Origin: Mugil cephalus
Taxonomy: Eukaryota; Chordata; Actinopteri; Mugiliformes; Mugilidae
Assembly: GCF_022458985.1 (NCBI RefSeq)
Contig: NC_061787.1
Coordinates: 22,515,629 to 22,579,628 of the forward strand
DNA: 64,000 nucleotides
Direction: 5' to 3'
Position numbers and translations under genes: made by a program. Shown here in pieces: positions 13,082 through 24,668 of the stretch (position 1 is the first letter of the stretch; each line of letters starts with the position of its first letter). Below the pieces are notes generated by a model. That model saw only the letters and a program-made list of their open reading frames with translations, was not told where the DNA came from and made no database searches.

Positions 13082-16000
13082 GTATATATATATATATATA
13101 CATATACACACACATACATAACTCTGCACAATCACAATCAATGGCACACTTAAATCTATTTATTCAACACCCCAACATGACAGATGATAGTCTGTAAATA
13201 CAGGTTAAATTTAAGATATTCAACACTGTGACACTCTGACATTTAATTCAAACGTCATAGCTGAACAATTAAGACAGAGTGGGGAGCTTTTCAAATGTCT
13301 GGAAGCTAAAACGTGATGATTTGCATGTGACTATTAGTGCAGATTAGGCAGAAAGGCAATGCTTTGAGTGGAAAAAGTGCTCCCCATAAAAGTGTTTATC
13401 TGCCCGTCAGCGTGGTATCTGGTGTTTTAGGTACGTCAAAGGAGTTTCCTGTGCCATGATGATGAGTTGATATCAACTAAATATTTCCATTATGGGGGTG
13501 AAATAGTCCTTTGTCAAAGGTTAATAAACAGAAGCTTCACTCAAATCTGATAACACATAACATTAACAGGGTAGTTTGTGTGAAGATCAGCTAGTCACAG
13601 CAGAAAAAAAAAAAGGTGAAGAAAAAGTAGCAATTTCAAATGTAATTATTGTGTTTCACGTTAAGACCCTTAATACAGCCCAAACATCTGGATGATGTTG
13701 AATGAGTGAGGTTTATGTTTGGCTCTTATATGTTCATCTTTTTTTGTGAAAACACAGAAATCTTGGAAACATTTTGTTAAACTTAAACTTAAGTTATCTG
13801 TTTCAACATACAGTTTAATGTGGGTTAAAACCATTTGAATCTTGAGGGTTTGTGTTTTCATTATATTTATAATTTGATTCAGAATAGATGCCATCAAAAA
13901 TATATCGGCAGAATTACTTGGATTGTATACAGCCTGGTAACTGTCGGCTTCATCAGAGGTTTAGAGTTTTCTTTATTTCTCACATTGTTTGTATTATCTG
14001 ATAGTATCAAGATATCCAGACACAAATTATGAGGAACGAAAGCAGAGGAATGGCAACTGGAGACGCAATAAAAATGACCTATTCTTATTACATGCTCCTT
14101 TATGTGGTAGTGCAGTCCATTATTTTAGTGTATGTATATATATATATATGTTTAACATTGCTTGAATGTTAAGGTTTTGTGCGTTAATTTGATTTGTTGT
14201 CAGAGTAGGTGCCATAAAACCTACAGCAGCAGAAACTTCTTTTGGTCCGTCTTTGTGCGTACGCACTTTAACAACTTGTTGAACGAGGAGGTTTTGGGCA
14301 TGATTTCACCGTTATCTTTGACGATTCTTAGTCTAAATAGATTTAGAGTATTTTTTAAAATACCCTAAAAACAAATGTGGGGATCCTCAACATATGGTTT
14401 TATATGTGCCATCTCAATTTGAAAAGAATCACAAATTGCAGGGAAGAAAGCAGAAGAAGATGTCAGTTATCTACATCCTCTAATTTTTTAATAAAAGACA
14501 TTGCACTTATGCTGCTGACATGCTGCTTTCTGAGGCAAAGAGTCCAATGTTTTACTAATAAATCGATATACAGCGCATCCACACGCATTGGTATTTGATG
14601 TTAAGGGTACAGACTTTCAAAAGATCAGAATGGATACCATTAAAACATACGATCACTGTTCTGATGCCATGTATTAGGGAATAGTAACTGGATGTCACAA
14701 ATCCGTCAGCAGCTCAACCAAGATAAAACTGAAATTATTAGTTCAGAAAGAGTTCGCCCAGTGAATTCAATCATCTGAAAACAGTGATATCATTAAACAC
14801 AACCAAACTTCTCAGCCTGGGTTTTGATTGGAATGTTCTATGGACATTTTATATAAACTTAATCTCATATTTTTATGTTTTTATAATGTGAGATGTTTTC
14901 TTTTTACTCTTATTGTTTTTTATTCTTTGTCTTTCTTGTTTTCTTTTTGTAGCGTTTTAACCTATTTTATTGCTTTCTTCTGTTTTTATTTATTTTGTGG
15001 ATTTGTTCATTTTTGTTGTGTTTTATGATTTAAAGATGCTGCTTAAAATGCTACTAACATATCTATATATTGAATTAAGTTCTGTTTCATTTATATAGCG
15101 TCTACTATAGACCATTTACGTTACTTATTGTTAGCAATCGACAAGTTATATGGGATATTTTCCTATTCCTGTTCTTTTTCAATCGAGTAATGTGTTACAT
15201 AGTCTGTTGTTTTTGTATACAAATATGAATACAAATTCATTATTCTGTGTCTTCAATACACTAAACTTCTTAATGCATTGAAATATTTTGCCAAATTCAA
15301 ATCTTAGGTTTCATGATTTAAATCAGGAACTTTCAGTGTTTTAATACTTCAGTGTTTGTGTATAATAGATGTAGTGTTTATGTGAGTTTTTACCAGGAGA
15401 GTATACTGTCCGGTGTGCGTCTGAAGCAGCCTGTAGGTATACACCACCCTCTTTTTACTGCAATGGAAAATAAAATGTTGATGCATGTTATTTGCATAAT
15501 GTAGATCATACACTGGAAAGATGATTCAGTCAGTGTGAAAGCAGCTACTATTTCTGTTACTGATCAGTATCATTTTTTTTTCTGTGCATCAAAATAAAAG
15601 AGTAAGTTGTGGTGACATGCAAACATGCAATCACCCAAACAAAACTACTCCTTCAAATCGTATTTTATTTCATCTAGCCTGCATGGTAAATGAAATAACA
15701 GGCACCAGGATTTACTGAGGGAATTAACCTTGTTTCATTCTACACGTCACAGAATGAACACAGGGGCTGCAACCAACATCCATAATATCATTTGACCACA
15801 ACAAACATTTAATTTTTTAAAAAAAAATTCAAATAAAACAACCTTTCTCATTATTTCTATAAATATAGTTCCCCTACAAGACATAATAAAAATGATTTTG
15901 ATTGATTAGTACTAAGTTTATTTGTGCAGATATTTTGGACATTTCAAATGCTTCTTTAGAAAAGGAGAAGTTGCTCCTTGTTGCTCCAAAGTAACAGCAT

Positions 16001-16441
16001 TTAAGTTTCTAAGCAATATTAGAAACTACTGAAATATTAAAAACTACTACTACCAATTTTTTATTACTTCTGTAATACTTCAGGATTTTGAATGTAGAAA
16101 TTTTAGCTGAAATTGTCGCTAACAGTTCTCCTGCAACACTGAAAGCTGTTCAATTCATCTCATACCTCATAACACATGTGATGAGGTTAAAACAACCTCA
16201 CTACTATTTACTATTTACTATTTAAAATATTAGGAGTATAGCACTCATTAGCTTAAATTACTGGAACTGAAATACTTGTGTCAAAGCAGAATACTCACTA
16301 GACACAAAGACACATGGCTCCATGGATGGTTTCGCTATCTCGGATCAGGTAAGCTCCGTCCTTGTTTTTCTTTCCCAGCAGTTCCTCACACTCCTTCCTG
16401 GTGATGGCTCCATGGTAGCATACTGGCAAAGCTGCTGCCAT
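12572..16441 (-). CDS. sh2d1b: SH2D1-family adaptor, EAT-2/SH2D1B-like, complete
   Basis: Four exons, minus strand: 16441-16299, 15457-15394, 12936-12711 and 12618-12572, all GT-AG and in phase, encoding 159 residues. The protein is one SH2 domain (about 8-105) plus a tail. It opens [17 protein letters not shown] and has the FLVR-type pocket AYLIRDSE with Arg34 for phosphotyrosine binding. SH2D1 proteins bind ITSM motifs of SLAM-family receptors in T and NK cells. NQGLAMHL and the tail SDYVEVLP resemble EAT-2, whose tail tyrosine recruits PLC-gamma. The position of SAP Arg78, needed to bind the FYN SH3 domain, is Lys here, so EAT-2-like signalling is more likely than SAP-like. Whether the best name is sh2d1b or a fish sh2d1a paralogue needs a tree. 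Confidence 0.9.
13048..13117. repeat. (CA)n(TA)n compound microsatellite
   Basis: A CA tract of about 28 bases runs into TATATG/TA repeats and a short second CA patch. It lies in the last large intron of the SH2D1 gene. Confidence 0.95.
14685..14850 (+). mobile_element. Short LINE reverse-transcriptase remnant
   Basis: A plus-strand frame reads [17 protein letters not shown], like the SWMSxNFLxLNxDKTEVL block of fish non-LTR reverse transcriptases. A degraded LLSLGFDWN follows after a gap. It lies in an intron of the SH2D1 gene, with no intact ORF. Confidence 0.5.
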
Positions 16442-16934
16442 GGTGAGAAGAGACAGACAGGCGGCTGACAGACATCCACCGAAATAGCACCAACTTCTGC
16501 TTTCTCAAGTAGCTTCCAAGAACTACGCTTTCGTTTTGAGGTTGCATACAGCTGCCTTAGGAACCTGAGCTCTGGAGGGTCAGGCGAAAGAAAGGAACAA
16601 AAAAGAGGTCCGTGCTCAACACACAGAGAGAGGTGAAATGCAGAAAGCTCTCTGGAAACACAGAATCACACCTTTAAATCTGCTCGACAGCTTTACAGGA
16701 AGTGTGTGTGCGCATGTGAGAGAATGAGAGCAGAAGAAAGAAAAAGAAGTGAGACGTCTACATTAATAGCCCCAGTATTTTAGGTTTAACCAAGAGAAGC
16801 AATATTATCATTTTATTGGCAGAGGTAGAAACATACAATATTAGATAGATAGTTTAGTTCGTGGTCTATCAGGGCTTACACAGATTGTGTGCCTCTACCT
16901 AATGAACTGGCAAGTGAGAGAATTTTCTAGTGAA

Positions 16935-16992
16935 GCACAGTGCACACACCATAGACATAGGTACAAATATGTCTATGGTGTGTGCACTGTGC
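16935..16992. repeat. Perfect 25-bp inverted repeat with 8-base loop
   Basis: Arms 16935-16959 and 16968-16992 are exact complements around the loop GGTACAAA. The arm core is GTGCACACACCATAGACATA. A partial direct copy of the left flank and arm (ACTGGCAA...GAAGCACAG...GTGCACACAC) recurs at about 17083-17140. It lies 0.5 kb upstream of the SH2D1 start. Confidence 0.9.
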
Positions 16993-17449
16993 CACTAGCA
17001 AACAGCTGCTAGGAGGAGGCCCCCTCTCTTAGCAGCTCAGGGGAATTATCAGCCAACATTAGCCATCCATTGTTGAACCTATTGAACTGGCAAATGAAAG
17101 TATTTTCTTACTGTGTGAAGCACAGACCATGTGCACACACTATATCTATGGTGTGCATTGAGTCCCCCTTAGACACTACAACCACAACCTACCTCTCAGG
17201 ACACATAAAAACGAAGCTAGCTTAATAGGAGCAGAAAGTGGAACAAGCATAATGTTACAAGTATTAAGTGGACAACTAGCTAAAGCTAGTTTGCTGTGGA
17301 AGATAACAGAGTAAACTCTGCCAATAAAATAAATAGCAGCAAGACTTACCATCAGTAGCTGGGTTTATATGGAGACAAATATTCCGATTACAATCGGCTT
17401 AGAAGCCCAAACCGAATGAAAACGCTCCATATAAACACCTCAACCGGTT

Positions 17450-17620
17450 TCCTCCCACCTCCAAAGATATGCTCGTTAGGACAATTGGTGACCCTAAATG
17501 GACCCTAGGTGTGAGTGTGAGTGCAACATCCACGACCCTAGTGAGGACCCATAACATTTTCCAGGCTGACTCTGATGATGTGTGTTAGCCCTGCAACAGG
17601 GCCCATTGCATGGTGGACAG
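17450..17620 (+). repeat. Teleost dispersed repeat fragment
   Basis: It has the block TTTCCTCCCACCTCCAAAGA and the shared phrase GACCCTAGGTGTGAGTGTGA, the latter also present at about 32803-32823. These phrases recur in many fish genomes. No coding content. Confidence 0.6.
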
Positions 17621-19099
17621 TCCTGTCAAATTGGCCATAACTCACTGAATGGATGATTTGACAAATTATGGTAAGTTAACCATTATTTAGGGGTTACACG
17701 TTAATGCTAAAGCTAACTGCAAGCGAATGCAATGTTACTCACGTGTTTCAGGGGTGTCCAAGCAAAAGTTGCATTTACTATGTTACCCTCCACAGTGGTT
17801 CCACTTAATTACTATCTTTGTTAGAGAGACTTCACTTGATAAAGACAGACCAGGCTTCGTCCCCTCTGTGTCCTCCTTTGGTCAAACTGTCTATCCAGTG
17901 AGTGAGAGTGTAGTCGGTGAATATATTCCCATCAGTCAGAGTCACCTTTTTAAAATAACACTCATGGTTTTGTCAAGTGAGTGTATTAGTATATTCTCTA
18001 AAACTGTGATTCCCAACCTGGTGTCCACATCCCAGGGGGGTGCCAGAGATCATAGGGGTGGCCAAAACTTATATGATCTGAGCTCACCATCAGTTTTCAC
18101 CTGTTTCACCAGTCAGTCACCAGTTTTTAACCAGTATTGGGCGTGTCTCCGTACATGTTAAATGTGTTATATATAACTGTCTGAGGACAAATAGTTGCTG
18201 TCAAAATGAAGTGTTGGTGAACTAACTCTGTTAAGCCCCTTTTACATCGAACGAAACATTGGTCAAACAACGTGGGTTGCCGACCTGGCAATCGACTCAG
18301 GAATTAATCGGTTTGGCTCGACGCAGCTTCGATGTGAACAGGAATACCGCATTGACCCGGATTTTCGCTCTGATGTTGATGTATCTGCCTGTTACATTCA
18401 GATTTTGTCACTCAACGGCCTGACAGACTGTATCATTGTAGAAACTTCTACTCAAAAACAAGTTGTGGTGTACTCCCATAGACTGATCTCTTAAGGGCAG
18501 AGATTTTTGTTAATTTTTTTCAATCAAACAAATCAGATGTTTTGTTACATGATCGTTAATGGAGCACATCGGTGAATCAGTCCTATGTCATGTTTGGAAA
18601 ATTGCATCAGGGAATGCATGTGCGACTGTGTTTATATACAGTTTGTATAGTGATATCTCACACTTTTTTAATGATCATCTTACATATAAATGTTTGATGA
18701 TAATATCCCCTGTTATTGCATGTCCCATACAGCGCTGTGCACCAAGACTAGATTAATTCAGCCACGCTAAAGTCAGTAAATGCTAATTCATGCACAATTG
18801 CACAGTTAACATAAGTATGTAGGCTATTATAGTTGTTCCCGCTGATGGCAGAAACAGTAGTTAATCTAACAGTTAGAAACAGTGACCAAGTAAACAAAGA
18901 CTGTATAACTGCGGTGGTATTAACATGTTTGACACAAGCTAATCCGTGCTAGGTTAGCACAATCGATGCCATTGTACACTAACCACAAGAAAGACAACAA
19001 CTTATTTATCCGATATTTGTAAGTGCTGAAATTGATTTAGGGAGGCCAAATGTAGATTTGATTGTTTTCCACATTTTTAACGTAATTTTGGTCCATTCT

Positions 19100-19560
19100 C
19101 CCATATTTATTTTATGTGAATGGACATGTAGGAGTATCTCAAATTTGGAAGTTTGAGCCCACCCTTTGCTTTAGGCAACTAACATTTTTAGTCTTATTTT
19201 TGGTCACTTTCTTTGCCAGATAAATATAGAGATTAGCTTGTCCAATTTGTCAAACGTAGTTTTGGGGATTTCAATAAGTAACATTTGAAACAGATATAGT
19301 AATTTAGGCAGCACATTCATGCGGACACTCTCAATGCAGCCCAGTAGAGATAGCGGCAATAGTGTCCATCGGTCAAGATCCTTACTAATGTTTTGGATTA
19401 AACCTTTTGCGATTAAAATTGTACAGTTTTTCCTATGAAGGTGGTATATGAATGCCCAGATATTCAATGCCATCTACTGGCCATTTAAACCTGCTCTGCA
19501 ATTTAGTTGTATCTAAAATGTTGCCACCTATATCCATAGCCATTGTTCTGTCCACGTTCA
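19100..19560 (-). mobile_element. L1-type LINE ORF2 fragment
   Basis: Minus-strand reading gives GIEYLGIHIP, then after a break LPLSLLGCIESVRMNVLPKL, LYLFQMLLIEIPKTTF and DKLISIFIWQRK. This is the L1/Tx1-type region following the reverse-transcriptase palm (rLPLSLxGRxxxxKMxxLPrlLYLFQ). Frames are broken by stops. It abuts the retroviral fragment at about 19558. Confidence 0.8.
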
Positions 19561-20620
19561 ACTTATAGCCCGAGTCACTGCTATATTTGGAGTTACAGGA
19601 ATTACTTGGTTTGTCCCAGAGAAGCCTATAGTCTTGATGGATTTACCTGAGAGGGGAAAGGAGGAGCCCTCGCTGCTGATACAGGAATAGGTGGCTCCTG
19701 TGTCCACCATAAAGGCATATTCTTGATTCTGTATTTCAACAGCAACAGTGGGTTCCTCCTGTGGTTGTATTGACATGACCGGTGACATGCGTGTCCCCTC
19801 TGGCTTCTCTAGGTACCCCTACTGCCACTCCCTTGCTGGCCCCAACCATGGATTGATGAGGCAGTCAATGCGACGATGGCCTTTCTGTTCACATCCCCAA
19901 CATGTCATTTCTCCATCTCCTTCTGTGTTCAGCTGAGCATGGGATTGTGCACGCCTCCGCATCTGTGGATTGAAACCTCTCCCTCTTCCCTGGCGATAGT
20001 AGCCTTCTCTTTGTCTTGGCTGCCCTCTATAGGGCTGACCTTTGTCTGGCTGAGGCTGACTCTAGTGTACATGCCAGTTTATTGTAGTCATTTCTGTCAG
20101 TTAGTTGGCTCAGCTCCCATCAGGGGCCACTGCTTCACTTGTGCTGGTTCATATATATTTGTGTGTGTGTGTGTATACACACACACACGTAAGTGTTTGT
20201 GCATTCTTTTCAGTCCCCTTATCAGCATTGTCCTACTGCCGCTGCTTCCAGCCCATGCAGATCACACTGTAACTCTTTTTTTCTCTTTATCTGCATGTGC
20301 AGACCCTCGCTTCTTAACCTGACAAAGCCCCTAACACTCACTTGACCTGCCATAAATCCTTAACACTCACTCAACACTTTTACTGATTGGCAATTGTTGG
20401 CATTAGAGATAAAATTCATAGCATCCTTCCAGCTGTCAAAGATGTAAGTACAGTTATTATTTTTCAGTGTGGAGATCATCTGGCGTATTTCCAGATCCTT
20501 GGTTGGTTCATCCAATTCTCTTGCCATAGTTTCAGATAGTTGTTTTAATTTGATGTTAAGAATTGTGCTAATTCTTCATAATTTGTGCAAGTATCTGTAT
20601 TTTTTGGAGTCTTGTGAAAT
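19558..20620 (-). mobile_element. Endogenous retrovirus fragment: gag (with zinc knuckle) to protease
   Basis: On the minus strand, a capsid-like stretch (about 20620-20340) is followed by an Arg/Gln/Gly-rich basic stretch (about 20035-19930), then a nucleocapsid CCHC knuckle CWGCEQKGHRRIDC near 19908-19867 (C-X2-C-X4-H-X4-C). After an in-frame interruption comes a retropepsin start with FMVDTGATYSC near 19720-19685, where D-T-G is the catalytic motif. Order and spacing fit gag-pro of a gammaretrovirus-like element. I see no LTRs, reverse transcriptase or env. Several stops and a junction with an L1 fragment at the downstream end show that it is a dead, truncated copy. Confidence 0.75.
20161..20190. 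repeat. (GT)n-TATA-(AC)n palindromic microsatellite
   Basis: GT repeats switch to AC repeats across a TATA centre, giving a self-complementary stretch inside the retroviral fragment. Confidence 0.85.
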
Positions 20621-20731
20621 TCTGCAAAAGACTTTGATATTTCATCTGGTTTTGTGAGAGTTATTATCCTTTAATTTCTATATTATGTTTTTAGCTGATT
20701 GTTTTTTTGTTTGTTTTTTAAAGTCTTAGTG

Positions 20732-21016
20732 CTAGTTACCTGCTCGCCCTATTACAATTTTCATAGTATTTCCATGACAAAACAGGGGCGTGATCAGATA
20801 AGGAAACTCTGATGGAATAACTTGACTAAAGATGCCACCCGGGGTGAACAAAGACACTGGGTTATCAGGCAACAAAATTAACCAAAAACGCCACCACACC
20901 AGATTAATCACCCTCTTTTCCACAGAAAATAGTAACCAGCACGTCACAGACAAGAAAAGTAGCAACGAACTGTCGAAGAAAGCCAGCCTCATACTTCCAC
21001 CACCGTGGTCTCTCTC
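20732..21016 (-). other. Hydrophobic open frame of unknown origin
   Basis: A minus-strand frame starting at MRLAFFDSSLLLFLSVTCW (about 21000-20940) has a signal-peptide-like hydrophobic core and stays open for about 88 residues to 20732. It lies between the Tc1 transposase fragment and the retroviral gag remnant. I do not recognise the family. It may be chance, or part of the retroviral leader. Confidence 0.25.
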
Positions 21017-21605
21017 TCCCTCCGGCCTGCACCTCTCCTCCAGAAATCTTGTGAGGAACACCTGGCCGTGGTCCATTTATGGTCGAATGATGTTCTTTCC
21101 ACTTCCAGATTATGGCCCTAACAGCGCTCACTGGAACGTTCAGAAGCTTAGAAATTGTTCTGTAACCAATACCATCAGAATGTTTTGCAACAATAAGATT
21201 GCGAAGATCGTAAGAGAGTTCTTTTATTTTACCCATCATGAGATGTTTCTTGTGTGACACCTTGGTAATCTTTTTATAGGCCATCAGTTTGGACTGATCC
21301 AGCTGATATTCATTTGCACTGACAAGGAACAGGATGACTTTCTGATCACTGATATATTTCAGCTGGTGTCTTGGCTTTCCATGCCTTTTCCACATCTGTG
21401 TGTGTTCAATACCTTTTCCCTTTGTTATTTTACATTATTACACATAATTTAATTTCTAAACTTATTTGTTTTGGTTTCTTTATATGTATGGATTACTTGG
21501 GTTGTTACCAACACCTGGTGAAAATGTCATGTCAACAGTACCTTTAGGAATATGTTTGCTATGAAAAATTTTGATGTGTGAAATACTTATTTTACTTATG
21601 TTCAA
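20895..21605 (-). mobile_element. Tc1-like transposon fragment, N-terminal part of transposase
   Basis: From an ATG near 21240 on the minus strand the frame reads MMGKIKELSYDLRNLIVAKH, then IGYRTISKLLNVPVSAVRAI and TINGPRPGVPHKIS. This is the paired-like helix-turn-helix DNA-binding domain of fish Tc1 transposases. Homology stops at about 21045, where other sequence joins. The region 21410-21605 looks like the untranslated end of the same family. The DDE catalytic domain is missing. Confidence 0.8.
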
Positions 21606-21639
21606 CAACATTTTTGACACAGGAAAACTTATAAAAGCT

Positions 21640-21727
21640 CATAAAAGCGCTTTGGGTACCTTTGGGTAGGTAGAAAAGCACCATATAAGAGCAAGACCAT
21701 TTACCATTTACCATTTACCATTTACCA
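21640..21727 (+). repeat. LINE/SINE-type 3' tail with CCATTTA repeats
   Basis: AAAGCGCTTTGGGTACCTTT, then GCACCATATAAGAGCAAGAC, ending in four copies of CCATTTA. This matches the common fish L2-type tail plus its terminal short tandem repeat. Confidence 0.7.
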
Positions 21728-22054
21728 TAATCCTCCCCTGCGCAGCAGCGCCCTCTGGTGGGGCCGTGCAAATTTGCTCCCACTCTTATAATTCATTTTT
21801 TAAATCTTCACAAGTAAACATTCAATATGTTAATTTTGCTTGTCGGTGCAGTGAAGACTTTGGAAACTTTTATTATCAAATTTAAACACATTTGAGGTAA
21901 TTTTACAGCAAGCTATACCATTAATGTCTAGACATTCCAATCTCAGTGTGTAAACGAGGAGAAACTTTTTGAGGACAGATGTTAAGACTGTTGTAAATTG
22001 ATTGCAAGTGCCTTGTTCTAAGCTATTAGGATCCTGTCACTGAAAACTGTTTGG

Positions 22055-22300
22055 GTCTCTAAAAATAGTTCTCGAAGGGATCAGATGTTACGACAGAGCC
22101 TCACTGAGCAGGAACCTGGCGTGGAGCAGCACAGAGGACAGATACAGTACATGTTGGATCAAGGTAAGATAAGATAAAATAATACTTTATTTAACCGACA
22201 AAGGGGAAATTTGCAGTGCTGCAGCAACAGATGGTCTTCTACACCTGTCTGTTCAATCTCTTTTTGTCTGCCACAGAGATGCTGATGCTGAACAGATCCG
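22055..22300 (+). pseudogene. Orphan spectrin-repeat-like exon pair
   Basis: The plus-strand frame SRRDQMLRQSLTEQEPG continues VEQHRGQIQYMLDQ and ends at a consensus donor (CAAG|GTAAGA at 22164/22165). Its heptad-like pattern resembles one helix of a spectrin repeat. A possible acceptor CCACAG at about 22271-22276 joins in phase to EMLMLNRSDI and a stop. No other exon of such a gene was found nearby. It may be a stray exon of a lost or rearranged rod-protein gene, a tiny novel gene, or chance. Confidence 0.3.
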
Positions 22301-22309
22301 ATATTTAAA

Positions 22310-23980
22310 AGTAATTTTTAAAGAGATGGAATTTTAGATTCTGTTCTCTTTTAATTGCATAAAACAATTATAATGGGTGCTACTTTTAATTAATTTTATT
22401 AAAAATAATAATTTAACTAATTTTAATTTAATAATTATAATCAACAGTCAACACTTTAAGGTGAAGAAATACTGAACGCTTTATGATCTCTCACCTGATC
22501 CACTCTGACATATCTTATTTGCTAAGTCAAGTGACTGATTGGAGGGCATGGCCTCCAACGATAAGCTCTTTAACTGGTCAGAACATTGTGAACCATCAGT
22601 GACCTTTTACCTGGGTGCTCACTAGCCAATCCCTAGGAAAGCCTCAGCAGACTAGATTTTATGCAGACAGACCTGGTTTACTTTCATGGGATCCGAAGGT
22701 GCAGAGATTTTAAGCTGAATAAAGCTAATTCACTAAATAATAATCCTGTCCTGATTTGTAAAATTTTTCCTGTTGTTGCAGTGAAGACTTCAGATATTCT
22801 GGTTATATAATTCAAACACAGTGAAAAAAAAATAAATAAATAAAATAAATAAAGATTTAATGCAAGGAAAGTGGGGTTTTCTGTTTCATGTTCAGTTTGT
22901 GTGTCAAAATTGGCTATAAAGATTAAGATCTCATGTACCTTATTTGAGATAAAATGTTGCTCACGTTTAGCACATTTACATTTTAAAGTTGGGTTTTCTT
23001 ATAGTATGTGAAGGGCCTGCTGCCAGCAAACATCCACACCATGAAGCATGATGCTGCCACCAAAAAAAGTGAAAGTTATTAATGATTAAGGATATTCAAA
23101 TTATTTCTCTGAAGGTTCATTGCTGATTTTGAGAGCACATATACTGTGATAAAAGCATTGATTTTTCTTTCTTCACCATGCTTCCTCTTCTCATTGAGGA
23201 AATTTAGCATACAGGAGTTTTGTGGTGATCCTTAAAGAATTTGTTATTTAAGTTGAAGTTGCTCAACAGTGCAGTGTTGACTTGAGACATTCTGACAACC
23301 TAATTCAAATATCATTAAATGAAAGTCTGTTTTCAAAGTATAGCTCTGGTCACGTTTACGTCTCAAAACTGTAGAGATTCAGATTTTGGTCTAAATGTTG
23401 TCACATCTTGGTGGACTAATTTGATGTTGTAGTTTTCATTTTGATAACCAGGCTTTGAAATTGTTGGCATGCTCCTCTCTACATGTGGAAGTCAAACCAC
23501 ACTCCTCCATATTCTCCTCCACTGATTGTATGTTTACAATGTTCACTCTTGTTTTACTGCAGCCCTCGGCTCAATTTCACTGCTCGGCCTCTGCTCTCCG
23601 CAGAAGTTAAATTACATGTGTTTATAATAAATACAGTGACTACAGGGCAGGATGGGTTGGGTACAGTGTGGTCAGAGTCTGTGGAGCTTTTAATAAACAT
23701 CACTATGGCTCCATGTCCTACGATCATACCTCAATGAGTGAGGAGGAACAGTTGAGGGCCACCTACCAAGGTTTAGCATTTTTTTTACTCTAATACACTC
23801 ATATTTATGTCACTTTGTACAGTTGATGAAAAAAAATCTTACTGCTAATTTGCAAGATCTCCTTTAAAAGCAGTGGAAAGTTATTGGAACGTTTTGTCAG
23901 CTGACAACAAGCTTTGTTATCTTGAGTGAATGCAATAATTAATATAAGATAAGAATTTTAAAAATAATAACTTGGCAGCT
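22310..23980. other. Intergenic, no gene seen
   Basis: AT-rich DNA with fragments of Tc1-type wording (CATGAAGCATGATGCTGCCA near 23040). The open frame around 23483-23737 shows no family features or splice context. Confidence 0.5.
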
Positions 23981-23984
23981 TCCC

Positions 23985-24420
23985 TACAGTAGGAATGGTT
24001 TAGCGCAATTTTTTTTTTGTTTATCATACAAAAAAAAAAAATCTTTACTGTTATTGAGGGCACTGAGTCTGTGTGAAGAGATCTCACATCTAGACTCTGC
24101 AATTTTACTCCATTGTTCTTCAGAAAACCACAAATTCTCAAAAGGTCTGAGGTTAGACCCGACCAATCCAGAACATTAACCGTGTTTTCTTTAAACCATA
24201 TTGTTTAAACCTTGCTTTATGTTTTGGGGCATTGTCCTATAAGAAAATACATCTTCTCCTAAGTCTCCTTTCTCTTGCTTCCTGAATAAGATTGTCCTCC
24301 AGGATTTCTCTATATATTGCTGCGTTCATTTTACTTTCTATCTTTAGAAGCTGTTCAGGTTCTTTTACCAGAATATATCCACAGAGCGTGCTTTACAGTG
24401 GTGATGGTGTGCTAGTGATT
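23985..24420 (-). mobile_element. Degenerate Tc1-like transposon fragment
   Basis: It contains GTTTTGGGGCATTGTCCTAT and a later CAGTGGTGATGGTGTGCTAG, recognisable as the reverse complement of Tc1 transposase coding sequence (the ends of the DDE domain). Several frameshifts. It lies just upstream of the lipase gene. Confidence 0.6.
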
Positions 24421-24668
24421 TCTTTCTCCGCTGAGCTTCCTTTCTCCTCATTTCATTAACTCACCCTCCTGTCATTTACCTCATTTGTTAAATCTTCTTA
24501 TAGTGATCACTCACTGTCTTCTAGAAACTGATCCTTACTGTAACTGAAGACACCTCCTACTCCTGCTCCCTCCCTCCTGACTTTTCTCTTACAGCAATCC
24601 TTCCTCGTTTAGTTAGTCAGTCCTTCCTTCTCCCTGCGTCTCTTTGCGTCTCTGTGGTCATAGGTAGT

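Noticed and set aside
17727-18161. 144-residue plus-strand frame
   Set aside because: Low-complexity chance frame crossing transposon-like wording (18000-18070); no domain and no splice context.
20161-20190. GT/AC palindrome as a regulatory hairpin
   Set aside because: Simple-repeat symmetry explains it.
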